Origin: Neorhizobium huautlense
GTDB taxonomy: Bacteria > Pseudomonadota > Alphaproteobacteria > Rhizobiales > Rhizobiaceae
NCBI RefSeq assembly: GCF_030811685.1
Contig: NZ_JAUSRF010000003.1
Coordinates: forward strand, 310,001 to 374,000
Direction of reading: 5' to 3'
Length of the DNA: 64,000 nucleotides
The notes under the pieces were generated by a model. The model did no database searches. It was not told the origin of the DNA and was given only the letters and a program-made list of their open reading frames with translations. Every line of letters begins with the position of its first letter. Position 1 is the stretch's first letter. This document shows, piece by piece, positions 17,544-26,009 of this stretch. The position numbers were made by a program, and so were the translations under genes.

Positions 17544-17603
17544 GAAAATGCCCTTTCTGCCGGCGATCTCGGCTAGGAAAACCGCTGCACCGATCTTATA
17601 ATT

Positions 17604-17618
17604 GGACACTGATACTCA
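17604..17618. promoter_or_regulatory. Weak iron-responsive operator upstream of hmuTUV
   Basis: GGA-CACTGATAC-TCA matches the rhizobial RirA-type iron box TGA-N9-TCA with one mismatch (G for T). It lies 61 bases upstream of the chosen hmuT start. Iron repression of haem uptake is expected in this group; the imperfect match keeps confidence low. Confidence 0.35.
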
Positions 17619-17787
17619 AGTTTGTTTGCTTTGCAAGCCGCAGCGGTGCGATGCCCTTCACGAATTCGAGCATGCGACGGCATTATGACAGCGAACGGCG
17701 ATCCATTGTCACATTCGTGTCACCAGACCCGCGCAAGCGTCGCTATGCATTGTCAGTTCTGCATTACGTAAGTTTTCAGGAGTTTTT

Positions 17788-18006
17788 ATGTGGCGTCCGA
17801 TTGAAAAGCTCGTTTCGGGCCGGCTGGCTTACCTTCATTTCGAAGATGCCGCCTGTGGCGATTGCCTGGGCTATGTCAACGCCGCCGGCATTGCCGAGTG
17901 GCCGGACGCAATCAGGGGAATGCGCCCGGATGGCTGGTGTGATGCCAGCGAAATGCTGTTTCTTGCCGCCGACCGGCAAACTTATCCGGCGCAGCTTGCT
18001 TCGTAG
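17788..18006 (+). CDS. Hypothetical protein, 72 residues
   Basis: A small frame with a strong ribosome site (CAGGAG, 6 bases before ATG 17788) encodes a soluble 72-residue protein that starts MWRPIEKLVSGRLAYLHFEDA and has three cysteines, two close together (ACGDC). I do not recognise it. It is divergent from hmuT and could share its promoter region, so iron- or haem-linked expression is possible. The strong initiation signal supports it being real. Confidence 0.5.
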   Translation: MWRPIEKLVSGRLAYLHFEDAACGDCLGYVNAAGIAEWPDAIRGMRPDGWCDASEMLFLAADRQTYPAQLAS

Positions 18007-18030
18007 GTCTGTGCCTACGAAGGTTTTTGA

Positions 18031-18240
18031 TCACTCTTCCGGCGCAAGGCCGTCAAACACTTCCAGCAGGGCATCGACGATCGCCTGACCGAGCGCATTG
18101 CCGGTCTCGGCGATTTTGTCGTCCTGCATGTCGCGTGCGGCGAGTGCCAGATTGCCACCCTGATCCGCGACGATGGCGCGTGCCCGCTCGATGGCCCACT
18201 GGGCAAAATCGGCGCGCGTTTCGATAGTGACGGTTTCCAT
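18031..18240 (-). CDS. Hypothetical protein, 69 residues
   Basis: An acidic 69-residue protein (METVTIETRADFAQWAIERA... ending GLAPEE), predicted mostly helical. A GGAAGAAG site precedes the ATG. It converges on the 72-residue gene with 24 bases between them. The family is not recognised; the alternation of acidic and small residues suits a small cytoplasmic helical protein. Confidence 0.5.
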   Translation of the reverse strand: METVTIETRADFAQWAIERARAIVADQGGNLALAARDMQDDKIAETGNALGQAIVDALLEVFDGLAPEE

Positions 18241-18454
18241 GAAAATCTTCTTCCGGTTTATCTTTCGTTGAGGATTTGCAGGCCATAAAGCCCCTGCGCG
18301 TTTTATTGTATTGCGTACGCGCTACCTTCTCCTGCCGCCACGCGCAAGTTTTGCGCCTTTGTGGCGCGCAACCTTTCCCCAATCGATAGATCTACACATG
18401 CCGCTACATGCCCGGCCTCGCGGGCGCTTGCGCTGTCTCAGCAACCACAGGCAA

Positions 18455-18484
18455 ATAAAAATGGCCGGTTTTGACGCCGGCCAT
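18455..18484 (-). terminator. Rho-independent terminator of the chemoreceptor gene
   Basis: On the minus strand ATGGCCGG pairs with CCGGCCAT around an 8-base loop and is followed by TTTTTATTTG. It lies about 25 bases after the chemoreceptor stop and fits a classical intrinsic terminator. Confidence 0.8.
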
Positions 18485-18509
18485 CTTTTCGTTCTGATGC
18501 GAAGGGCAG

Positions 18510-20600
18510 TTATGCCGCGCGGCTATAGGCGGTTCGTGCTACCGAAGCATTCCCCAGACGGAACTGCGCCAGCAATTCCTTAAGCGCAGAGGCTTCCGAC
18601 GCGAGGCCGTGGCTTGCCGCCGTCTGTTCCTCGACCATCGCGGCATTCTGCTGCGTGCCCTGGTCCATGGTGTTGACGGCGGTGTTGATCTCCTGAAGGC
18701 CGGTGGACTGTTCACGCGAAGCGGTGACGATCGCGGCGATATGGCCGTTGATCTCCTGAACCTCGGCAACGATCGCCTCCAGCGCCTTGCCGGTGTCGCC
18801 GACCAGTGCCACGCCTTCCTGCACCTGCGTGCCTGACGTGGTGATGAGCGCCTTGATCTCTTTTGCGGCCTTGGCGGAACGTTGGGCAAGCTCGCGGACT
18901 TCCTGCGCGACGACGGCAAACCCCTTGCCGGCTTCACCGGCACGGGCGGCTTCGACGCCTGCATTCAGCGCCAGAAGGTTGGTCTGGAAGGCGATGTCAT
19001 CGATGACGCTGATGATGTTGGAGATTTCCGAAGACGACTGTTCGATGCCGCTCATGGCGCGGACAGCGTTGCGCACCACATTGCCGGACTGTTCGGCATT
19101 GTCGCGCGTGCGGTTGACCAGACGGCCGACCTCTTCGGCGCGGCGTGCGGAATCCTTGACCGTGGTGGTGATCTCTTCGAGCGCTGCTGCCGTCTGTTCC
19201 ACCGAAGCGGCCTGCTGTTCGGTGCGGCGGGCGAGATCGTCGGCCGCATGACGGATTTCGCTGGCGCCGGCGTCGATGGCGCGGGCGTTGTGGCCGACCT
19301 TGGTCAGCGCAGCGTTGAGCTTGGTGATGGAGGTGTTGAAGTCTTCACGCAGGCGATCAAGGTCCGCGACGAAGGGCGTCGAGATGCGATATTCGAGATC
19401 GCCATCGGACAGATGGGCAAGTCCCTTGGCCAGTGCATCGACCGCGAAGCTGACATCGGCGGTGTTGCGCGAAGCGATGCGTTCCCGTTCGGCGCGTTCC
19501 TGCTCAGTCAGCGAACGGTTCTCTTCGGCGTCCGATTCCAGGCGCAGGCGTTCGCGGGCATTGGTGCGGAAGACGGCAACAGCCGCAGCCATAGAGCCGA
19601 TCTGGTCGGTGCGCTTTTCACCCGGAATGGCGACGTTGAGATGACCGTTGGCGAGTTCTTCCATGGCAGCCGTCATATGCGTCACGGGCTTGACGACGAG
19701 GCTGCTGAGCAGCGTGGCGAGGAAGCCGATCATCGCCGCAACGCCGAGCAGGGTAGCAATCGTGGCGGCGATGCGGAATTCGCCGATCGAGGCATAGGCG
19801 GTCTGTTCATCGACGACGAAGCCGACGCTCCATTCCGCGCCCGGCAGGCCGGCGATGGGCAGGAAGCTGACGAGCTTGGTTTCGCCGGCACTTGCCGTTT
19901 CGCTGACGGCTGTCGACATCGGCGGCACGCTGCCCTGGAAAAGGTCGGACAATGTCTTGTCGACCATCTTTTCATCCGGGTGAATGAGGACCTTGCCGCT
20001 CTTGTTGACGAGAAATGCGTATCCTTTCGGACCGGCGTCGATCGACTTGATTGCAGCGACCAGCGATTCCAGCGAGAAATCGCTGCCGGTTACACCGACG
20101 ATCTGGCCATTGACCTTCACAGGCACGGCAGCCGTGACGTTGAGCTTGTTGGTCGATGCGCTGATATAGGGTTCTGTCAGGATAGACTGGCCGCTATTGG
20201 CGGCGGCCTGGTACCACGGGCGCTTGCGCGGATCATAACCGGCAGGGACGCCGGTCATCGGCCATTCGATATACTTGCCGTCTGCAGCTGCGCCGAAATA
20301 GGTGGAGAGAAACTGGCTCTTGAGCACATCGTTCTGCAAAATCAGAAGCTTCGCATCATCATCGGCAGCCTGTTCCATGCCCTTGGCGACATTGTCCGTC
20401 AGCATGACGCGGCCGTTCAGCCAGTTGGCAATGCTCTGGGCGGCCTGTTTGCCGGAGGATTCGATGTTGTGTTCGACAGAGTCCGCGACCGCCTGACGCT
20501 GCAGGCTGTCGATGTAAAGCGAGAAGCCGGCGAAAGCGGCGACCACGACGAAAGACGCAGCAAGCAGGATGCGCGTCATCAGATTGGTTTTTTTGGACAA
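18510..20600 (-). CDS. Methyl-accepting chemotaxis protein with dCache sensor
   Basis: A 696-residue transmembrane chemoreceptor. After a short N-terminus comes TM1 ([19 protein letters not shown]), a periplasmic double-Cache sensor of about 240 residues, TM2 ([24 protein letters not shown]), a HAMP domain, a second HAMP-like linker and the MCP signalling hairpin (tip region near [22 protein letters not shown]). The sensor has the pattern Y-x3-R-x-WY (YDPRKRPWY) followed by GVTGSDF, which resembles the amino-acid-binding dCache motif. TTG 20598-20600 is chosen as start because an AAGGA site precedes it; the ATG at 20579 is the alternative. It would feed CheA/CheW located elsewhere. Confidence 0.9.
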   Translation of the reverse strand: MSKKTNLMTRILLAASFVVVAAFAGFSLYIDSLQRQAVADSVEHNIESSGKQAAQSIANWLNGRVMLTDNVAKGMEQAADDDAKLLILQNDVLKSQFLSTYFGAAADGKYIEWPMTGVPAGYDPRKRPWYQAAANSGQSILTEPYISASTNKLNVTAAVPVKVNGQIVGVTGSDFSLESLVAAIKSIDAGPKGYAFLVNKSGKVLIHPDEKMVDKTLSDLFQGSVPPMSTAVSETASAGETKLVSFLPIAGLPGAEWSVGFVVDEQTAYASIGEFRIAATIATLLGVAAMIGFLATLLSSLVVKPVTHMTAAMEELANGHLNVAIPGEKRTDQIGSMAAAVAVFRTNARERLRLESDAEENRSLTEQERAERERIASRNTADVSFAVDALAKGLAHLSDGDLEYRISTPFVADLDRLREDFNTSITKLNAALTKVGHNARAIDAGASEIRHAADDLARRTEQQAASVEQTAAALEEITTTVKDSARRAEEVGRLVNRTRDNAEQSGNVVRNAVRAMSGIEQSSSEISNIISVIDDIAFQTNLLALNAGVEAARAGEAGKGFAVVAQEVRELAQRSAKAAKEIKALITTSGTQVQEGVALVGDTGKALEAIVAEVQEINGHIAAIVTASREQSTGLQEINTAVNTMDQGTQQNAAMVEEQTAASHGLASEASALKELLAQFRLGNASVARTAYSRAA

Positions 20601-20899
20601 GCAGATGTTCCTTCGACGACGAAAGCGACGGTGGGGCAGGGGATATGAAGGCATGCCCGCACGGGCTTGGTCGCAACGCTTCATGCGCGCGGTGTCAGGA
20701 AATCTGCAGCACTGGGCCGGACAGAACGGCATTCAGTTTAAATTTGAATTAAAGAATATGGGCATGTATCTGCGCGGGGGCACCGAAGGGCTAAATTTGT
20801 TTTTATTTTCGCGTGCTTGTCATGAAATACTTGCCGCTGATTGCGCAGGTTTCCATGCCGGTGCAATCAACGGCTGCGTTGCGAGAAATGGCCTCGACG
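20601..20899. other. Intergenic region between ocd and the chemoreceptor gene
   Basis: This 299-base AT-richer stretch contains the chemoreceptor promoter and the 3' trailer of ocd. An inverted repeat TGATTGC/GCAATCA (roughly 20838-20874) lies just beyond the ocd stop and may form a weak hairpin without a T-run. No gene is visible. Confidence 0.45.
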
Positions 20900-21964
20900 T
20901 TACTTGCTGATTGCCGGCATTGCCGCACGCCGCAACAGCATGCCGAAAAGGTCGCGCGGTTCGTCGGGGTCCGCCACCAGATCGAGGTTTTCGAAACGAT
21001 TGCTGCCGCGCAGCTTATCATAGACGTAGCGAAGCGCCGAAAAATCTTCGGTCGCAAAACCGACGCTGTCGAACAGGGTGATCTGGCCATCGCTGTCACG
21101 CCCGGTCTTCTGGTCCGTCACCACTTGCCAGAATTCCGTGACCGGATAATCCGCCGGCAATTGCTGGATTTCGCCCTCGATGCGGGTCTGCGGCGGATAT
21201 TCGACGAAGATCGAAGCGCGCAGCAGGATATCGCGATGCAGTTCGGTCTTGCCCGGTGAATCGCCGCCGACCGCATTGATGTGCACACCGGGGCCGATCA
21301 TGTTGTCGGTGAGAATGGTGGCGTTGCGCTTGTCTGCCGTGGCGGTGGTGATGATGTGCGCTCCTTCGACCGCCTCTTCCGCCGATCGGCAGGCGGTGAT
21401 CGTCAGGCCGAGACCGGCAAGGTTGTTGCGGCAGCGTTCCGTCGCGGCTGGATCGAGATCGTAGAGACGCAGATTGTCGATGCCCAGCAGGGCCTTGAAG
21501 GCAAGCGCCTGAAACTCGCTCTGGGCGCCATTGCCGATCAAGGCCATGGTTTTTGCGCCCTTCGGCGCGAGATATTTTGCGGCGATTGCGGAAGTGGCGG
21601 CGGTGCGCAGTGCCGTCAGGATGGTCATTTCGGAGAGCAGCAACGGATAACCGCTGTCGACATCCGAAAGCACTCCGAAGGCTGTTACCGTCTGGCGACC
21701 GCTGCGGGTGTTCTTGGGGTGGCCGTTGACATATTTGAACGCATAAAGCCGGCCGTCGCTTGCCGGCATCAGCTCAATGACGCCGTCACGCGAATGCGAG
21801 GCGATGCGGGCCACCTTGTCGAACAGTTCCCAACGCCGAAAATCCTCTTCCACATAGGTCGCCAGTTCACGCAGGAAGGTCTCCGTGCCGGTGGCAAGCA
21901 CGAGATCCATCATGTTCTCGACGCTGACGAAGGGGACGATGTTGAGGTTCTGTTCGGCAGACAT
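20900..21964 (-). CDS. ocd: Ornithine cyclodeaminase
   Basis: A 354-residue NAD+-dependent enzyme of the ornithine cyclodeaminase/mu-crystallin family that converts L-ornithine to L-proline and ammonia. Visible motifs are FKYVNGHPKNT (substrate Lys region, about residues 74-84), LRTAATSAIAAKYLA, the Rossmann loop LIGNGAQSEFQ (about 141-151) and GVHINAVGGDSPGKTEL (about 225-241) with the catalytic Asp. The ATG overlaps the arginase stop as TGATG. Together with arginase it forms the arginine to ornithine to proline route known from agrobacteria. Confidence 0.95.
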   Translation of the reverse strand: MSAEQNLNIVPFVSVENMMDLVLATGTETFLRELATYVEEDFRRWELFDKVARIASHSRDGVIELMPASDGRLYAFKYVNGHPKNTRSGRQTVTAFGVLSDVDSGYPLLLSEMTILTALRTAATSAIAAKYLAPKGAKTMALIGNGAQSEFQALAFKALLGIDNLRLYDLDPAATERCRNNLAGLGLTITACRSAEEAVEGAHIITTATADKRNATILTDNMIGPGVHINAVGGDSPGKTELHRDILLRASIFVEYPPQTRIEGEIQQLPADYPVTEFWQVVTDQKTGRDSDGQITLFDSVGFATEDFSALRYVYDKLRGSNRFENLDLVADPDEPRDLFGMLLRRAAMPAISK

Positions 21965-22884
21965 CAAAAACTCCTTGTTGGACGGTCCATGACGGTGCGA
22001 CCCATCAGGCTGGCGGTGAGATCGACGAGAAGCGTGGCGGTGCGACCGCGCTCGTCGAGAAAGGGGTTGAGTTCGACGAGGTCGAGGCTGCTGACGAGGC
22101 CGCTGTCATGCAGCATTTCCATCACCAGATGCGCTTCGCGAAAGGTGGCGCCGCCCGGCACGGTGGTGCCGACGGCGGGCGCGATGGCCGGATCGAGAAA
22201 ATCGACATCGAGGCTGACATGCAGCAGGCCGTTAACGGCTTCCACCTGTTCCAGAAACCGGCGCAGCAGGACGGCAACGCCGTGTTCGTCGATCGTGCGC
22301 ATGTCGTGAACGGTCACGCCCGTCTGCCTGATCGCCTCCCGTTCCGCCGTATCGACGCTGCGAATGCCGATCATGCAGACGTTTGCCGGATCGACCTTGT
22401 GGGTGAGCGGCGGGAAATAGCCGTCGAAACCGGCGCGTCCGGTATAATAGGCAACCGGCAGGCCATGCAGATTGCCGCTGGTCGTTGAATCGAGCGAATG
22501 GAAATCGGTATGCGCGTCAAGCCAGAGCACGAAGAGCGGGCGCCCCTGTTCGGCGGCGCGCCGCGCCACACCCGGCACCGTGCCGGCGGAAAGAGCGTGA
22601 TCTCCGCCCATGAAGATCGGCATGCCGTTGCCACTTTCGCGATAGGCGACTTCGGTGAGGAGTTTCGTCCAGGCGACGATCTGGGCCAAGTTGCGCAGGG
22701 CAGGGTTGGGATGGCGCATGTCGGAGACATCATCGATGACGACATTGCCGATATCCGTCACATCGTGACCGAGTTCCTCCAGGGCCGTGCGGATGCCGGC
22801 GACACGCAGCGCGCTCGGACCCATTTCGCAGCCGAGCCGCGATGCGCCGTCCTGAAGGGGAATACCGATCAATCTGCAATGCAT
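21964..22884 (-). CDS. rocF: Arginase
   Basis: A 306-residue Mn2+-dependent ureohydrolase that cleaves L-arginine to ornithine and urea. Metal-binding motifs are GGDHALSAGT (about residues 93-102), LWLDAHTDFH (about 119-128) and SLDVDFLDP (about 224-232); the SGNLHGLP segment is the substrate loop typical of true arginases. It is the first gene of the arginase-cyclodeaminase operon and diverges from an Lrp/AsnC regulator. Expression is probably induced by arginine or ornithine through that regulator. Confidence 0.95.
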   Translation of the reverse strand: MHCRLIGIPLQDGASRLGCEMGPSALRVAGIRTALEELGHDVTDIGNVVIDDVSDMRHPNPALRNLAQIVAWTKLLTEVAYRESGNGMPIFMGGDHALSAGTVPGVARRAAEQGRPLFVLWLDAHTDFHSLDSTTSGNLHGLPVAYYTGRAGFDGYFPPLTHKVDPANVCMIGIRSVDTAEREAIRQTGVTVHDMRTIDEHGVAVLLRRFLEQVEAVNGLLHVSLDVDFLDPAIAPAVGTTVPGGATFREAHLVMEMLHDSGLVSSLDLVELNPFLDERGRTATLLVDLTASLMGRTVMDRPTRSF

Positions 22885-22922
22885 GTGAAAACTCCGTTCG
22901 GTGAAAAAAGATCATGGAAGGC

Positions 22923-23000
22923 TGGCAGATTGAATAGATATATTTGCCAAATAAGCTGAAATGGCTTTCCATTTCGGAGGCATGGTTTATCAATCTGCCA
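22923..23000. promoter_or_regulatory. Divergent promoter with a spaced 11-base inverted repeat
   Basis: TGGCAGATTGA (22923-22933) recurs as its exact complement TCAATCTGCCA (22990-23000), 56 bases apart, in the region between arginase and the Lrp/AsnC gene. The second copy abuts the regulator ATG at 23001. Between them lies a perfect hairpin GAAATGG-CTTT-CCATTTC (22958-22975). Paired sites about five helical turns apart suit an octameric Lrp-type protein acting on both genes. Confidence 0.55.
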
Positions 23001-23438
23001 ATGGATGAATTCGACCACAAGCTGGTGACGCTTTTGCGTCACGACGCACGCCGCAGCATATCCGATCTTGCCGCCGATCTGAAAACATCGCGGGCGACCG
23101 TTCGCGCGCGCATGGAAAAGCTGGAAAAGAGCGGCAACATCATCGGCTACACGGTGATCCTCCGGGCCGACACTGTGGAACTGCCGGTGCGCGGCATCAT
23201 GATGATCGAGATCGAGGGACGTGTCGCGGATCGCGTCATCCTGACGCTTGGCGGTTTTCCGGAAATTTCCGAAATCCACACGACAAATGGACGCTGGGAC
23301 CTGATCGTCGAGCTTGGTACGGCGACATTGGCCGATTTCGACAATGTTCTGCGGCGCATCCGGCTGGTGCCGGGCATCACCGCCAGCGAGACGAACCTGC
23401 TCTTGGCAACGCCGCGCAGCACGAAGGCGCGGTTGTGA
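23001..23438 (+). CDS. Lrp/AsnC-family transcriptional regulator
   Basis: A 145-residue regulator with an N-terminal winged helix (LVTLLRHDARRSISDLAADL then TSRATVRARMEKLEKSG, about residues 8-45) and a C-terminal RAM/AsnC ligand domain (GFPEISEIHTTNGRWDLIVELG). The ATG at 23001 gives the usual length; the first codon is directly preceded by an inverted-repeat half-site and has no strong ribosome site, so the start may be a little upstream. It is divergent from the arginase operon and is its most likely controller, with amino acids as ligand. Confidence 0.9.
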   Translation: MDEFDHKLVTLLRHDARRSISDLAADLKTSRATVRARMEKLEKSGNIIGYTVILRADTVELPVRGIMMIEIEGRVADRVILTLGGFPEISEIHTTNGRWDLIVELGTATLADFDNVLRRIRLVPGITASETNLLLATPRSTKARL

Positions 23439-23455
23439 GCGCCTAAAACAGGAAT

Positions 23456-23481
23456 GGCCGGTCGCTGTGCAACGACCGGCC
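23456..23481. terminator. Bidirectional hairpin terminator
   Basis: GGCCGGTCG (23456-23464) pairs perfectly with CGACCGGCC (23473-23481) around an 8-base loop, between two convergent genes. On the plus strand it is followed by GATCTTGTGTCTTTT and on the minus strand by ATTCCTGTTTT, so it can serve both. Confidence 0.75.
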
Positions 23482-23508
23482 GATCTTGTGTCTTTTAGCC
23501 GAGCGGAC

Positions 23509-25788
23509 TTAGAATTTCTTCGTGACCGATACCCGGAACGAGCGGCCGGTTTCGCTGTAGAAATCCTGTGCGGCCAGTCTTGCCGGCGCAAGGTCTGGAA
23601 CGTCAGTGGCATTGAAATACTTCTTGTCGAAGATATTGAAGACGCCGGCCTGGATTTTCAGGCCCTCGACCTGTTCGGGCTCCCACCAGAAGGTGGCATC
23701 CACCAAGCCATAACCCGGTGCCTTGAAGCCGTTGTCGCTGGTCTTGTTGCGGGCAGCAGCCATGGTCAGCGAGACGTCGGTGCCCCAGTTTTCGGCAGCA
23801 TAACCGAGCCCGGTGATCGCGCGCAGCGGTGCAACCGAATTCAGGTACTTGTCGGTACCGGTGTCCTTGCCATGCGACCAGGCGAACGAGCCCCATGTGC
23901 GCCAGTTGTCAGAAAATCGCCATTCGCCGGAAAGCTCGACGCCGTAGATGCGCACGCGGTTGAGGTTGGCGTAACCTTCGATACCGTTGATCGGGAAATC
24001 GCCGCCCGGCGGCTGAAGCTGCACCGTGTCGATGAAATTGCGGTAGTAGTTGTTGAAGACCGTTGCCGAGAGGCTGTAGTCGGTCGCCTTGTAGTTCGCA
24101 CCGATTTCAAAACCATTGCTGGTTTCGGTCTTCAGGTCCGGATTGCCGACGCGTGCATAGGAACCCGGTGCGCCGTAGGTCTGATAAAGTTCACGCGCCG
24201 TCGGGGCGCGGAAACCCTGCGACCACTGGGCAAACAGTTCGAGTTCGTTCGTTGCCTTGAAGGCCGCACGGAGTTTCGGAGAAAACCGGGCGTCGCTTGT
24301 GCCTTCCAGATAGTCCGTGTCGTACAGTGGGCTGTCCTGGTAAGCGGCGGTGTTTTTCGGCGAATGTTCGTAATAATCGAAACGCAGGCCGGGTGTGATG
24401 GTCAGGCGATCGTTGAGAAGCTTGATGTCGTCCTCGACATACATACCGAACGCAAAGCTGTCGACATCAGGCATGTCGGACGAATTGGAATGCAGGAATC
24501 GGCAGCTCTGCGGCCCCATGATCTGCGGAATGGTTGTCCAGTCGATATCCGGGCAATTGTCGACACCTGCGGAATACTGATGGGTATCCTGCCAGTAGAT
24601 CTCGCCACCGAAACGGAATGTGTTCGATACACCGCCCAGTTCCGTCTGCTTTTCGGCATTGCCACTGAAGCCGTAAGTGGTCTGTTCAAGCATGTTGTCA
24701 CGCTTGTAGACGCCTTCTGGAAAACCGTAATAGAAGGGGTCTCCGGGAATGACGGCGCGCGGATCACGCAGGCGAATGCCATCGGTGGTGTTGTTAAGCG
24801 TCTGCTTCTGCCAGTAGGCGACGATGCTTGCCTGATCCACCCAGTCGGAATTGTCGGGCGAGATGAAGTCGTAGGAAGCCGAAATGCGTTTGCGGTCGGT
24901 CTCGTTGCCGGTTTTCAGCGTGCCCGGCTCGTAAAGCATCGAACTGTCGCCTTCGACGTCGCGCATGTTGCTGACATCTTCGTCGCGGTTGAAAAGTTCA
25001 CCTGTCAGGCCAAAGCGATGACCGCCATCGATATACTGGTGCATCTTGACGAGAAGGTTGCGCTGATCGAAATCGGCCGGATTTTGCTCCGTGCGAGCGA
25101 GGCCGTAGCCGCCGACAGATCCTTCATTACCTGTTTCGTTGCCGTTCTTGTAGCTGCCCTGAACCAGTAGCCAGGTGTCGTTGAAACGACCGGCGATGGC
25201 GCCGTTGTTGCCCCAGCTTTTGTCTGCGCTGTCATAGGTGCTCTTGGCGAGCGCGCCCCAGTTCTTGTTGCCGTCGATCAGGTCTTCCGGATTCAGCGTT
25301 CTCAGCTGCACCACGCCTCCCAGGGCACCGGAGCCATAACGACTGGAATCTGCACCCTTGGTGACATCGACCGCTGACAGGCTATCGAAATCGTAGGAGT
25401 TCAAGCCGCCACGGGCGGAATCGCGCGGATCCGTCAGCCATGGCACGCGTATGCCGTCGATGGCGGTGAGGACACGGTCGTTCTGCAGGCCACGCAGGTT
25501 GATGCTGCTCGTCTGCCGATTGAAGTTGACACCGGCATCGACACGACGGGCAAAGTCCTTGAAATCGGTGACCATGCGCTGCTGGATCACGGCCCGATCC
25601 GTGCGTTTGGTCAAAGGGGATGCCGGGGCTGCGCTGATGCCGCCGCTTTGGCCGACGACCACGATCGGGCTGAGTTGCGTGGTATCCTGCTGCGTTGCGT
25701 CCTGAGCGAAGACGGTCGTTGCGCACATGACCGACGCCATTGCCGTGCTGCAGACGAGTAGGCGCGACTTGAAGTTTCCTGATTGCAT
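23509..25788 (-). CDS. TonB-dependent haem/haemoglobin receptor
   Basis: A 759-residue outer-membrane receptor. Signal peptide about residues 1-28 (ending VFAQ), then a plug domain that begins after SPIVVVGQ and contains the INLRGLQNDRV segment, then a 22-strand barrel ending in the aromatic VTKKF. The NPDLKTETS stretch near residue 554 is typical of the haem/haemoglobin receptor subfamily. It would import haem with TonB/ExbBD energy and hand it to HmuTUV encoded 6 kb away. A perfect TGA-N9-TCA iron box lies 88 bases upstream. Confidence 0.9.
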   Translation of the reverse strand: MQSGNFKSRLLVCSTAMASVMCATTVFAQDATQQDTTQLSPIVVVGQSGGISAAPASPLTKRTDRAVIQQRMVTDFKDFARRVDAGVNFNRQTSSINLRGLQNDRVLTAIDGIRVPWLTDPRDSARGGLNSYDFDSLSAVDVTKGADSSRYGSGALGGVVQLRTLNPEDLIDGNKNWGALAKSTYDSADKSWGNNGAIAGRFNDTWLLVQGSYKNGNETGNEGSVGGYGLARTEQNPADFDQRNLLVKMHQYIDGGHRFGLTGELFNRDEDVSNMRDVEGDSSMLYEPGTLKTGNETDRKRISASYDFISPDNSDWVDQASIVAYWQKQTLNNTTDGIRLRDPRAVIPGDPFYYGFPEGVYKRDNMLEQTTYGFSGNAEKQTELGGVSNTFRFGGEIYWQDTHQYSAGVDNCPDIDWTTIPQIMGPQSCRFLHSNSSDMPDVDSFAFGMYVEDDIKLLNDRLTITPGLRFDYYEHSPKNTAAYQDSPLYDTDYLEGTSDARFSPKLRAAFKATNELELFAQWSQGFRAPTARELYQTYGAPGSYARVGNPDLKTETSNGFEIGANYKATDYSLSATVFNNYYRNFIDTVQLQPPGGDFPINGIEGYANLNRVRIYGVELSGEWRFSDNWRTWGSFAWSHGKDTGTDKYLNSVAPLRAITGLGYAAENWGTDVSLTMAAARNKTSDNGFKAPGYGLVDATFWWEPEQVEGLKIQAGVFNIFDKKYFNATDVPDLAPARLAAQDFYSETGRSFRVSVTKKF

Positions 25789-25875
25789 TCTGTGCCCCGA
25801 AATCGAGTTGGTTTCCCCACCGAAAGTGTTCAGGGCTAGCTAGGAAATCATGCATCAAAGAGTCAAGTTTGAATC

Positions 25876-25890
25876 TGAGTAAATTTGTCA
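25876..25890. promoter_or_regulatory. Iron-responsive operator (RirA-type box) of the haem receptor
   Basis: TGA-GTAAATTTG-TCA is an exact match to the TGA-N9-TCA pattern known for iron-regulated rhizobial promoters. It lies 88 bases upstream of the receptor start in an AT-rich region, so it can overlap the promoter. Repression in iron-replete cells is expected. Confidence 0.6.
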
Positions 25891-26009
25891 TGTTTATTTA
25901 TTGCATCCAAACTGTCACTTTTCTGCCATTTATTCGCAGTTGCTTAGATTGAGATGCCAGGGCAGCACATGTGCAGTGCTCGCCAAGAATGGCGCATGGC
26001 GGATATCCG

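Noticed and set aside
17651..18088. 145-codon plus-strand frame overlapping the 72-residue gene
   Set aside because: The overlapping 72-residue frame has a much better ribosome site; the longer frame has atypical Arg/Ser-rich sequence.
18882..20648. 588-codon open frame on the plus strand
   Set aside because: Antisense of the chemoreceptor gene; composition and lack of motifs mark it as a shadow of a high-GC gene.
23314..25170. 618-codon open frame on the plus strand
   Set aside because: Antisense of the haem receptor and overlapping the end of the Lrp gene; no family-like sequence.
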